Source: Hepsetus odoe
Lineage: Eukaryota > Chordata > Actinopteri > Characiformes > Hepsetidae
DNA length: 64,000 bases
Reading direction: 5' to 3'
NCBI GenBank assembly: GCA_017165825.1
Contig: CM029386.1
Span: 19,344,767-19,408,766, forward strand
Position numbers and translations under genes: made by a program. A model generated the notes under the pieces. That model saw only the letters and a list, made by a program, of their open reading frames with translations, was not told where the DNA came from and ran no database searches. Shown one piece after another: positions 48,722 to 59,179 of this stretch. Each line of letters starts with the position of its first letter. Within the stretch, counting starts at the first letter, position 1.

Positions 48722-49147
48722 AAATCTTCTTTTTCTTTCGGCTGCTCCCGTTTAGGGGTCGCCACAGTGGAGCAACTGTCTCCATTTCTTCCGGTCCTCT
48801 GCATCTTCCTTCTTCAAACTGACCACCTGCTTGTACTCTCTCACCACGTCCATAAAGCTCCTCTTTGGTCTTCCTCTTCTCCTCTTTCCTGGCAGCTCCA
48901 TCTTCAACATCCTCCTCCTAATATACTCCTTGTCTCTCCTCTGGACGTGTCCAAACCAATGCAGCCTTGCTTCTCTAACCTTGTCTCCAAGACGTCTAAC
49001 CTGATCTGTCCCTCTAATGTACTCATTTCTGATCCTGTCCGTCCTCGTCACACCCAACAAACATCTCAGCATCTTTAACTCTGACACCTCCAGCTCCGCC
49101 TCCTGTCTTTTCGTCAGTGCCACCGTCTCCAACCCGTATAACATAGC
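48722..49147 (-). mobile_element. RTE-type LINE, 3' fragment
   Basis: In reverse complement it contains LYGLETVALTKRQEAELE, FGHVQRRDKEYI and the 3' end with CCCCTAAACGGGAGCAGCCG. The frame is open over 185 codons, better preserved than the other copies. Confidence 0.85.
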
Positions 49148-49349
49148 TGTGAGCAGGGAGCCCTCACAAATCGTCTCTGGGTTCAAATCGCTGATGCCTC
49201 TCAGACGCTCAGCAGATATCCAGCAGGTTATATATACGGTCCTGCTGGTACCAAAACCGGTGGTGTGAACTGCAGTGCTGTGAGTGCTGCCAATGAATAT
49301 TCCCCTCAAAGAATCTTAACACAAAACACGGTGTGTTAGATGCAATAGC

Positions 49350-49355
49350 TTTATT
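49350..49355 (-). terminator. Candidate poly(A) signal of gene C
   Basis: TTTATT on the plus strand, i.e. AATAAA on the minus strand, about 370 bases after the gene C stop codon. Confidence 0.5.
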
Positions 49356-49722
49356 TCTCTTGGCTATGTATATAATCCACATGTCACACAATCGTTAAGT
49401 CATAATGCACAAAGCCCCAGTGACAATCAAACCAACTTAAAATAATAATAGTGTTAACTTTGCAATGGAAAATGACACTAAAGCTAAGTTCTGCTGGCAC
49501 CCACAGTGTATTATTACTGCAGCGCCAGCAGCTACAGGTCATGTTTTATGACATGCCATCAGATCTATGAACAGAAGTCAAGGTCGAGTGTCGCAGAACC
49601 ACAATTCGGTCTGCGGACAAAAAAATGGTTTGGATGGAATTTTTTCTCTTTATGTTTTTGAAGTGGAATCCCAGGATGCACCAGGAGTGACACAAGGCGA
49701 CATCCAGCTTTCACGGTACATA

Positions 49723-50589
49723 TTACTGACACTCAGCCAAGTAGTCAAGGGACACATACTGACACTCCTCCTTGAATGGCATTCTGATCCTGTGAAGGGC
49801 AGTAAAGCATCAGTCATGAGATCTCAGCTATCAGAGGGTCATCAGTCTTTACTTTTCAAGCTCTAGAGAAGAGTGTTATGTTTCTGACACTCTCAGAAAG
49901 AAGGTTTTCAAAAGACCTTATTTATTTCTTTCTCAGATCTCAGATTTTTTTTCAAAGTGAAATTGATTGTGAAACACAGCACACAGTGAAACAGAATGAA
50001 ATGCTTCCTCTGCATTTCACTTGCACACACCGTGCAGCAGGGGGCAGATTTGTCCAGTAAGGTACCATCCCCATCACTGCTATCCAGGTGCTTTAAATAG
50101 CTGTCCCCAGCTGCATGGTGTGTATGGGTGAAAAGCAGAGGATGCATTTCATTAAGTTTCACTGTGTGAATGACACAATGACAAATAGTCCCTTTCTAAT
50201 ACAATATTTTACATTTTTTTGCTCACCAGGACTTTATTCTACCAAAAAGTTTGAATTACATTTTAAACTTCAGTACCATATGAAATACGCATGCCTGCCA
50301 ATTCACAAGCTCTGAATTATACACCCATTAAAGATAGTTCATATGTCAATGTGTTAATATTGGATAATATTTAATATTATTAAAATTGCCACCCACGCTA
50401 TGTGAACATTGCAGTTTCAATATGAAAGCAATTTATGTTCGATATGTGCATGTTGGGGCAGCAGGGATACATACATATACATGTTATTCAGCTTCTTCAG
50501 GCAGGCAATGTCATCACTGATGTCATCGTTAGTCAGAGCTTTTAAAGGAGAAAAGTAGAGCAGGTTAGAACATACAGTCATAAAAAGCA

Positions 50590-50620
<31 letters not shown>

Positions 50621-52353
50621 AAGAAAGAGAGAGCTGCGATTACCTTCACAATCCAGTCGACAGAAATTCTGACTGGATTTCGATTCTGATTGGCATGCCA
50701 AATCACCAAACAGCTGAAAAATTCCATACAGGGACCTCTGGATGGGTGCTCCAGGATTGTTGTATTGGAATGTTGGGAATGTGTCATCTCCAAAATAACC
50801 ATCAGCATAAAATGTCGCATCAATGGGTGGATTGGTGGTGAAGGGTTCCAATGTCTTCCCAAATTGACTGCCTAATCCCTCTCCAAAAATCCCATAATCA
50901 TCAGCAATAATTGGCACATCAGTGGGTGGTATGGTGATGGGGGGCTCTGTTTCTGAGTCAGACTGTTCATCTGATCCCTCTCCAAAGCCATTATAATAAA
51001 GAGGCTCACCGAGGACAATCGTGTTTTGGTTCTCAGAATTAACACCCAATGCATCAGAACCATCTCCAGATGACCCCTCGCTGGAGCCCTGTCCAGAACC
51101 ATCTGCAGAAAACCCTTGTTTTTCACCAGACTGGCCACCTGGGCCCTCAGCAGAATTATCTCCAGGCAACTCTTCAGACTGACCACCTGATCCCTCCTCT
51201 GAAAGATTTTTGCGTTTTCTTATAAACTGTTGTTCTGAACCTCCACCAGAACCACTTTCAGACAGCTGCTCTTTTGGATCTTCAGAATATTTCCCTGAAT
51301 CTACTATCTGAGGGTCTCCAGTGACATCTGTTGGCAGCCCTTTCTCAGGATTCACAGCAATGAATCCATCTTCGTTCACCTCCCAGTTGGGACTTCCAGT
51401 CATCCTTCGTCTCTCTGGATACAAGTCATAAAAAGAATCTGCGAACACCTTTTTCGTGGTCCTAAAAGGAAAAGATCTGAAGGATCCAGCACTGAGGTAA
51501 TTAAACACGGTCACAAGACTGGTATCGAACATAGAGATTCTTTCCACTGTGCAGACCACTGCAACAAAAGAGGGGGAAAGAGGGAGAGCAAGCAATTACA
51601 CCCACAAATCAGGTGGATTCATTCAAAATGTAAAAACGGGAGGTATTGTGGTAGCCATTCATTTAAAAACAAAGTAAGGCGTGTTCAAATGATTAGTGCT
51701 GAAATGGGCTTGATTTGTCTAACCATATTAAGCACATGAAAAATGAATCAAATTTATAAATATTATTATTTATAGGATCTTTAACTTCTGGGTAATGATT
51801 ATATTTTCGAATATTTCACATGTAAAGCAGAGAGTGACTTTAAATTGGCTTTCCATCTGTGCTTATAGTTAAAGCTTAGTGTTAGACCTCCTGGAGATTT
51901 TGCGCATTCTATCACTGTGCCATTGGGATATATCTCCACTGGTATTTCAGTTTTGAGGGGTTGACAGTAAAGACGTGAGGCTTAGGATTTAATAAGGGGC
52001 TGTTTTGACATTTAAAGCGCAATATCAGAGGCTAGTCTTAACGTCACAAATTTACAGCCATTTTGAAATAAAACGTGCAATTTCTTCAGCCAAATCGACT
52101 TGAATTCTTTAGAATCAAAGCTCTGTAGAAAGAAAATCAAACATCCTGTTGGAATTTGTGGGAAAAAAAAAGGAATCACATTGAACCTCATACTAGATTT
52201 TTTAGTCTATTTCTATGCACAAATAGACTTACGTCTGGCTATCTCTTCAGTTTCAAAGGCATCCTCCAGCTGAGACTTGAGCATGCATTTGTTCAGCACG
52301 AGTCCATCACTCCAGTTGGAGGCCAGAATCACCATCAACAACACTGCCAACAT
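49723..52353 (-). CDS. Gene C: lysozyme C/alpha-lactalbumin-like secreted protein with Ser-Gly/Glu-rich insert
   Basis: Minus-strand exons: 52233-52353, 50644-51558, 50481-50538, a possible 12-nt exon 50227-50238, and 49723-49789. Phases are 1, 1, 2, 2 as in genes A and B, and the last exon is again 67 nt. The product is 390 residues with the small exon, 386 without. The signal peptide is MLAVLLMVILASN, then LVLNKC. The cysteines match the family (NKC, VCTVE, LAC, FCRLDC, IAC, EEC, AEC). Catalytic Glu35 is Ile. YGIFQ is at 318-322. The calcium loop is CEALTNDDISDDI: the last two Asp remain, the first is Asn. The insert (about 60-312) has a Ser-Gly, Glu-rich core at 140-210 (SESGSGGGSEQQ, SEEGSGGQSEE, GSGQGSSEG), which fits acidic Ser-Gly glycosaminoglycan attachment rules, then a Pro, Thr, Asp, Phe-rich part. 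The donor of exon 3 (GTATAT) is weak. If it is not used, the frame ends after about 20 more residues and the last two cysteines are lost. Confidence 0.8.
49960..50196. mobile_element. Head-to-head inverted pair of family 1 SINE fragments
   Basis: A minus-oriented 3' half (49960-50050) meets a plus-oriented body (50058-50196) without the tRNA heads. The pair lies in the gene C intron between exon 3 and exon 5, next to the candidate micro-exon, and could fold into a hairpin of about 80 base pairs in the pre-mRNA. Confidence 0.75.
50227..50238 (-). other. Candidate 12-nt micro-exon of gene C
   Basis: The segment AATAAAGTCCTG is flanked on the minus strand by TTTTTGGTAG and GTGAGC. Its length is a multiple of three and it keeps phase 2, as does exon 4 of gene A (57 nt) and gene B (36 nt). 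It would encode IKSW at the junction. Direct joining of exons 3 and 5 is also in frame, so this is a guess from position. Confidence 0.35.
51600..52232. other. Intron 1 of gene C, no feature recognised
   Basis: AT-rich sequence with no repeat family of the window. Confidence 0.5.
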
Positions 52354-52405
52354 CACGGCTGACTCAGCTGCTTTACCGATACCTTCCACCTTCTGCACGT
52401 TCAGT
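52354..52405 (-). other. 5' UTR part of gene C exon 2
   Basis: On the minus strand the acceptor TTTTTGGTCTGCAG precedes ACTGAACGTGCAG at 52405. The segment from here to the ATG at 52351-52353 would be untranslated leader. It contains no upstream ATG. Confidence 0.5.
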
Positions 52406-54619
52406 CTGCAGACCAAAAATCACAGCAATTTCTTGGCACACGTTAGTGTTCATAATGATTTGCTAATGCGTTCTGTGTGTTTATGCAAAATGCAGGTGTG
52501 GATTGTTTGCTTGACCTGCAGTGAGAATCCTGGAGCAGAATGATACTGAAAGGTGCAGAAGAAAGCCATTATCAAGAGGAAGCAGATGAGCGAGGCAAAG
52601 ATAAACACCGGTGATGCATCACCACTTAAGGCAAACACTTAAGCACAATCTGTTGACAGTGAGGTACCCATAAAACACGCTCCAGCTATATGTTCCAGTC
52701 GTTGAGGGTTATTCTAGACACTATAGGTTGTGTATGAACTAGAGGTTGCACCAGTTTGGGATACTGGGGTAGAGTAAATGCCAGATTAGACAATAGAGGG
52801 GAAAAATAATGAGCAAAACAAACAAACAAATCTATAAAATAACGAAATAGCACAACCTCACACTGTGTGAAGTCAAGGTGATAGTAATGTGGTTTTTCTC
52901 ATTGGGATTAAAGGGGAAAACAAATCTAGAATGAATGAAAATGGGATGTAAATGCTAATAATATATGATAAACATATGTAAGTGAAGTAAATGATCTTTA
53001 TCTGTCTGTCTTTCGATCTGTTAATGCATCTGTCGAATTATCTATATCTATCTTAGTTTATATATTTAAATAAATAAATAGATAGTTGGGTATTTTTGGG
53101 AATGTTTTAGACCATCTTCACTTGGTTAAAACATTTTAAAGCTTTGTATTTTAGTAGAAACGTATCGGGTATCTGTCAGCACTGATGGTTACAACACAGA
53201 GAGCAGTGTCTCATAATTACATTCAGCAAACAAAGAGTAAATACACATCCCGACGTGTTTTCATTTCAGAGAAACAGAAAACTTTTGCACACCACTTCAA
53301 CATGGGTTGAAGTGAACGTTAATTTGAGCAGCCTATTGCCAGGTGCTTTGTTGATGCTTTTTTCCTGTTGAGCACCCATTCAAATAAAAATTTCTTTAAT
53401 GCTATTTTGCTCATTTCTAATCCCGAGATTAGCCTTAATCCTTAATCCCAAAAATCCCAATCTTACTCTGGTGTTGATCTTAATTTAAACCCTAACCTTA
53501 GTCCTGTGAATGAAAAAGTATAAACAAGGACTGTCGATTTCTTAATGATTTTATTCACTGTTTGCATGTGCTTGAACCAGTAAGTTTCCACTCAGATTTC
53601 CGCTCTGCAACATTCAAGGTTCACCTTGGGAAATTCTCCTCTCCAGATATGGACTTAGTTTTCATTCACATAACAAAAGTTCTCTGTTCCTCTTGTAGCG
53701 GTTTCTCCTGGCGCGGTCCATCTTGTAGCAGTTTTATGTGGATATATGTGTGTCCAAGGCAGCAAAAATACCTTCTCCATCTCCTTTTCCTCATCGCTGC
53801 TCTACGGTGCACTGTGCTTTTCTGCATTTGGTAAATAAAACTCTTTATTTAAATTTGTGAGCGCCTTCTCTTCGATTGAAGGAAATTTCTTCCAAATTCC
53901 CAAGCTCTAACCTCAAAATCCTATTCTTATTTTGGTCTTAATCTTAAACCTAACCATTACCTAAACCCCAAAACCACAGCCTAACTCTTAACCCAAACCT
54001 TAACTCTAACTCCTAAAGCCATCGTCTAAATTGCTCTTTATAGCCTAAAAACAATCCCAACCTCAACCTGAAGACCTCAACCTGAAGTTCTTTGAGTGAT
54101 ATTATGGAAGAACCATTTCTGAGTCTCTTGAGAACCATGTTTGAAAAAGTGAAGAAAATTTCAAAGTTGTAAAGAACCTTCACATAGAGTAAAAAATCTT
54201 TCACAGTTTAAAGGTTCTTTAACTTAAGAAAGGTTCTTCACGTTCACACATATTATTTTCAGGAATGATCCTCTAAAGAACCATTTTCAGAAAGGCTCTT
54301 TCCGGAAGCAACAGGGTTGTTGGAGCGTACCTTAATTTTTTAGAGAGCGAACAGGGTTCTTTGAATTGATGCTACTGAGGATCCGCTTATGGTTACGTAT
54401 GGTAAAGGGTTTTACGTCAAAGGTTCTTTAAAGAACGATCTTTTTATAAACGAGAACGATGAATTGTAACACCAAATGTTGTAAAGTTTCCAAAAAGATC
54501 TTTTCCTTGAACTGGACTTCTGAAGATCCTTGTTGAGCAAATGTATGTCTTTTAATACATACCTTCCAGTCACACCCCGCAGTCCCACATGATAAACAGT
54601 CTTACTCTCAGCGTCTTAC
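52406..54619 (-). other. Leader intron of gene C
   Basis: If the splice sites are right, a 2.2-kb intron separates the TATA-linked first exon from the coding exons. It contains degenerate G/T-rich repeats on the sense strand (53400-54060) and a palindromic repeat (54090-54530). Genes A and B have no such intron. Confidence 0.45.
54090..54530. repeat. GGTTCTTTAAAGAACC-type palindromic repeat
   Basis: AAGGTTCTTCA, AAAGGTTCTTTAAAGAACG and AGAACCATTT recur in both orientations. This looks like a decayed MITE-type element of the kind common in fish genomes. Confidence 0.55.
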
Positions 54620-54711
54620 CCAGTGAGGTTCTTCAGAGCTGTGATGGTAGTGCAGGTCCTCAGTGATTCTGCTCTGAGTTCTGAGATGGGACACGTCCCA
54701 TTGCTTATATA
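54620..54711 (-). promoter_or_regulatory. TATA box and non-coding first exon of gene C
   Basis: TATATAAG on the minus strand (54704-54711) is followed about 30 bases on by a short segment ending in the donor CACTGG|GTAAGAC at 54620. Spacing fits a TATA promoter with a 5' UTR exon of about 60 bases. Confidence 0.5.
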
Positions 54712-54719
54712 CGTAGGAG

Positions 54720-55500
54720 TCACCTGACACAGCTTCATTCTCTGAACACAGAATACACACTTTCTGTCGATCAGTATTAGTTGGGTACAGCTGGGAGGAC
54801 AGGTCAGTGTGGCCCAGTGTAAGTCCCCTGTGCTTGCTTGGCTTTAACTCTCAAAGTGATCTGCCAAATGATGCATTGTGTCAAATTCCTAAACAGCAAA
54901 GGAACGAGCCACCAAGACAGATAACCCAAGAAATGAATGTCGTCACTGTAACCTGTGTGAGGTGTGTATTGTTGTGTGTAGCAAGTGAAGGGTGCTTTAT
55001 CTGAGTCATTTACAGACCGTTTGAACTGTATGAACTGTATTAATGGAGCGCAGGAGAGGTCATTTCATTAGTTTAAGCAAAACACTAGAAGAGCCAACAT
55101 GTCTCAAATCAAGGACATGGCAATAAACTGTGACGTGTCATGTTTCATATCTGTGAAATCAGCACAAGCGGAGCAAGAACGCTGCAGAAAAGTAACAGCA
55201 GCAGTTTGCATCAGCCAAGGAACGAGGGTCGTCATTGTTTCCCTGGAACGTGGCTGGGCTTTCCTGCTGGACGAGGTTGAGTTCAAAACAAATACAGATG
55301 TACATAAACACACAGGAACTATGATAAGTAGACGAGCAAAAACATACGTAAAGACCTGGGAGGCTTTGATGAGAAAAATTCTCTTCTCCTAACCTGACTA
55401 ATCCACTCGTGCAGCATCCATTAAGCAGGGCTCAGTAATAATAATACTAATCATCATCATCATCATCCTCATCATCATTTAACCGTTTTATATATATTTT
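54720..55500. other. No feature recognised
   Basis: An open frame of 97 codons at 55099-55392 shows no family or signal, and a short (ATC)n run is at about 55445-55470. Confidence 0.5.
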
Positions 55501-55501
55501 A

Positions 55502-56051
55502 TACAGTACTGTGCAAAAGTTTTAGGCAGGTGTGGAAAAAATGCTGTAAACGAAGAACGCTTTCTGAAATATCAATAATGATTGTTTATTTTTATCAATT
55601 TACAAAATGCAAAGTGAGCGAACAAAAGAAAAATCTAAATCAGATCAATATTTGGTGTTACTACCTTTTGCCTTCAAACCAGCATCAGTTCTTCTGGCCC
55701 CACAGAGCCCTGATCTCAACATCATCCAGTGAGTCTGGATCACATGAAGAGACAGAAGGATGTGAGGAAGCTACATCCACAGAAGATCTGGGGTCAGTTC
55801 TCCAAGATGTTTGGAACAACCTACCAGCTGAGTTCCTTCAAAAACTGTGCAAGTGTACCTAGAAGAACTGATGCTGTTTTGAAGGCAAAGGGTGGTCACA
55901 CCGAATATTGATTTGATTTAGATTCTCTTTTGTTCATTCACTGCATTTTGTTGATTGATGAAAATAAATGATTAACACTTCCATTTCTGAAAGCGTTCTT
56001 TGTTTACAGCATTTTTTCCACGCCGGCCTAAAACTTTTGTACAGTACTGTA
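55502..56051 (+). mobile_element. Tc1/mariner element, internally deleted, with terminal inverted repeats
   Basis: Ends match as inverted repeats of about 70 bases: TACAGTACTGTGCAAAAG at 55502 and its reverse complement ending at 56051, both followed by TTTTAGGC and ATGCTGTAAAC. TA dinucleotides flank the element. Inside, 55686-55910 encodes the transposase C-terminus in two frames (PDLNIIQ near the third catalytic acid, then KDVRKLHPQKIWGQ and TDAVLKAKGGHTEY). The rest of the transposase is deleted, so it is non-autonomous. Confidence 0.88.
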
Positions 56052-56059
56052 TATATAGA

Positions 56060-56530
56060 CGTTTTATCGTGAGGTTCATTACTAAAAATGCAGTTTTGGT
56101 TCCTTTTCTGTAGAAAAACTGTTAATAATAAGCGAAGCGGTGTGGATTATTTAAATGTCCTTCTTTGTAAATGTTTTTTCTTGATAATGAAGAAATGAAT
56201 GTCATTCAAAATTGTCCGTATAAAATATTATGAAAGTAGAACATGTTTTTATATTAGATACTATATAGATATTTTTCCTCAACAGACAAGCTTTCATTAT
56301 GGAAAAATGATGAGCGTGCATACTAATTTATTGAGATAAGCAAAACACGAGGAGTTCTGAACAGGAAATCCAAAGCAAACTAATTCAAATTCCCTTACTA
56401 AAAATACAGAAACTGCACTAATGAAGCAGGCAAGCTGTTTATGCATATGAATGTACAGACGTTAAGAACTGTGGCTTCTCTCCCTCTCTCTCCCTCTCTC
56501 TCCCTCTCTTTCTTTCTCTCTCTCTATGTA
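56060..56530. other. No gene; CT-rich run
   Basis: Only a CTCTCTCC-type pyrimidine tract at about 56478-56525 is seen. Confidence 0.5.
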
Positions 56531-56534
56531 TGTA

Positions 56535-56722
56535 AGTGATTATTTGTCATTGTGAAACACAGCAAAGCACACAGTGAACTGCAATGAAATACACAGCGTG
56601 CAGCAGTGTGCAGCCATATCCAGCACCCGGGGAGCAGTGATGGGGATGGTACCTTGCTCTAGGGTACCTCAGGTTAACCTACTGGTCCGGGATTTGAAAC
56701 CACGTCCATCCTCTCAGCCTAG
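56535..56722 (-). mobile_element. SINE family 1
   Basis: Reverse-complement copy with body (GGAGCAGTGATGGGGATGG) and a decayed B box; the A box is lost. Confidence 0.83.
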
Positions 56723-57349
56723 TATCTTAAGCAACTGACAGTTGGGTACTTATGAATTCATTGTTCATATTTATACTTACAAAGTCAACACGCATGTGGT
56801 TAAATCTAAAGAGCATACATGCACTGGAAGCAAACAACACAAACAATCTGAAAACAAGGCCAAAGTGGGTGTATTTTGGAACTGCCATAACAAAAACCAC
56901 ATTTCAAGAGCACATATCCAATGGAAGAGTGAATCCTAATTTTAAAAATGTTCAAATACCATCAGCTTTGTTTGAAAATAGTAGAATTGTTGTTTTCCGA
57001 TGTTAATAGTTGTATCAGACTGTGCTGTGTTCTTGATAGCGGGAGAAAAGATGGCACTTACATCAGAGAAAACATGTGCTATCGTAGCGGTGTGTGATGC
57101 GTGATGTGAACTAAAATTGGCCTTTTACTTAAATACCTGTGAATGGGACAGGAGTAACGGATGCAAGCGGCTCTACTGATCCCAAAGGTGGTTTTGGACT
57201 TTAAATCCAGAAGTCTGAAGTCCCTGCTAGAAATTAAAACTGTAACGCCTGTGAAGTCGGATTTTCCATTCTGAAAGGAACCTCACTAACCCTGACCTCA
57301 GATTCCAAGATGGCTGCTGCATCAACAACAGTGAGAGCCACAGTAAACA

Positions 57350-57524
57350 CAGCCATTGTGAAACACAGCACACAGTAAACCACAACCAAATACATCCTCT
57401 GCTTTTCACTCACACACTGTGCAGCAGTGGGCATTCATGTCCGGTGCCCAGGGAGCAGTGACGGGGACGCCACCTTAGAATACCTCAGGGCAACCTACTG
57501 CTCTGGGTTTCAAACCCAAGACAT
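57350..57524 (-). mobile_element. SINE family 1, degenerate
   Basis: Reverse-complement copy; the central GGTACCTTGCTCAAGG motif has decayed and part is deleted. Confidence 0.8.
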
Positions 57525-57529
57525 TGTCG

Positions 57530-58160
57530 AGTAAAGGTCGTAACATAATTCTCAACTTCCGAACTAAATGAGACGCATCGTTATTTTGTGCTCTAAAAAT
57601 GAACCAAACCTGCAGCTGAATGCTGCGGGTGGAAGATGAATCCACGTGTTTACAGAAAAGACATGGAAGACTTTAGACACCTTGTGTTTGTTACCAGCAT
57701 GAGCCTGGTAGTACCGGTCCGAAAATAAAGCAAAATTTGGACTTCAGTCTTGTCTTCTTAGATCTACCAGATACCAAACTCTTTCTAAGAAGCACAATTT
57801 TATTATTCATCATGGGTGGAACCTGTCACAAAAAGCAATTTAAGTATATTTGCTCGCTGTTACTTTAGAAACTGTCTGTTTGAGTTTCTGACAAATCATT
57901 GTGTAAGATCCCAGCTCACAATGTTGTTTCTAGTTCGCTCATAATGCACTATTGTCTAAAACAGAACTCAGACATTGGAGGATTCATTTTCCAATGAGCT
58001 ACACCGTTTCCAATACACGGAGGTTCCTAGGCTAAGAAACTGAAGGCATACTTGCTATTAAAATAGATAAATAAAATAAATAAAATAAATACTTATAACA
58101 TACATAACATACATATAACAGAAATCAGACTACATAGGAGAGGGAAGTGTAATTCAATAC
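57530..58160. other. No feature recognised
   Basis: AT-rich sequence with a short (AAATA)n run near 58065-58095. Confidence 0.5.
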
Positions 58161-58165
58161 TGTTT

Positions 58166-58424
58166 GAAAGTGAAAGTGACTATTCTTGTCATTGTGAAAC
58201 ACAGCAAAAGACACAGCGAACCACAATGAAATTACACCTCTAGATTTTACCCAAACACTCACAAACATCTGCAGCAGGGGGCAGCTATTGACAGCACCCA
58301 GGGAGCAGTGACAGGGATGGTACCTTGCTCAATGGTACTTCGGGACAACCAACTGGTCAGGGATTCGAACCCATGACCTTATGATCCTGGAGCCTAGTCC
58401 CTAAACACTAGGCCACCACTGCCC
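58166..58424 (-). mobile_element. SINE family 1, near full length
   Basis: Reverse-complement copy that keeps the body, B box (GGATTCGAACCC on the plus strand) and head (CTAGGCCACCACTGCCCC). Confidence 0.9.
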
Positions 58425-58435
58425 CTTCAACAACA

Positions 58436-58612
58436 TTAAATCAACTCTTGTCCAGAGTGACTTACAGTCCTTAACTACAGGGACAGTCCCCCTGGAGACA
58501 CCTCAGATTAAAGGTTTCGCTCAGGAACCCAGTGCTGATGGAGGTAGGATTTGTACCTGCAACCTCTTGGCCCATAGGGGAGTGTCCTACCGCTAGACCA
58601 CCACCCAGCATA
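58436..58612 (-). mobile_element. SINE family 2
   Basis: Directly follows the preceding SINE. The body ACAGGGACAGTCCCCCTGG and tRNA-like head end (GACCACCACCCA) match the copy at 43439-43638; the GCATTTAGCAGACG end is lost. Confidence 0.82.
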
Positions 58613-59179
58613 GTGTGAACTACAACATTTCTTCCTCTAAATCTTACAGAGCCTACAACCAAACACATGATTTATTGCGATTCACTTTTTCTCAGCCCAG
58701 GTCCTGAAGGTCGGCACATTTAAGTGCTGTAATGTTCACTGCAGCTCAGTAAGGTGCTGTAAATGCGTGGAATAAAGTCATTAGAGGAAGTAAAACCACA
58801 GTGCAGGGAGCCTTCGGAAGCTGATTTAATGAAAACCTTTTTTTTCCTCCTTTAATGCCAGTGCTGGTTATATTTCCCACATTTGATTCCTGTTTTGCAT
58901 ACTATAGATTATATTTTTGCTGAAAAAGGGCCAACGGCATAACAACATTACATCATCACACTGTGAAAGTAACAGCATACTGCACTGCAAAGGTCAAGAA
59001 ATAAATAAATACATTTTAGCAACTTAGTAGATTAGGGAATATGTTGAAACTGGAATGTAAATGATTACACCAAGAAAAGAAAAAAACATTTTCTTGCTCA
59101 GTATAACCCTAATTTCATTTTCAGCATATTTTCTCTAGACTTTGTTTTTCATATTTGCAGTGTTGATATAATGTATGTC
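58613..59179. other. 3' flank of gene D, no feature recognised
   Basis: Unique-looking AT-rich sequence. A TTTATT (minus-strand AATAAA) lies near 58668, about 510 bases after the gene D stop; I am not sure it is used. Confidence 0.4.

Noticed and set aside
55099..55392. Plus-strand open frame of 97 codons
   Set aside because: No signal peptide, domain or splice context, and its length is within chance in 64 kb.
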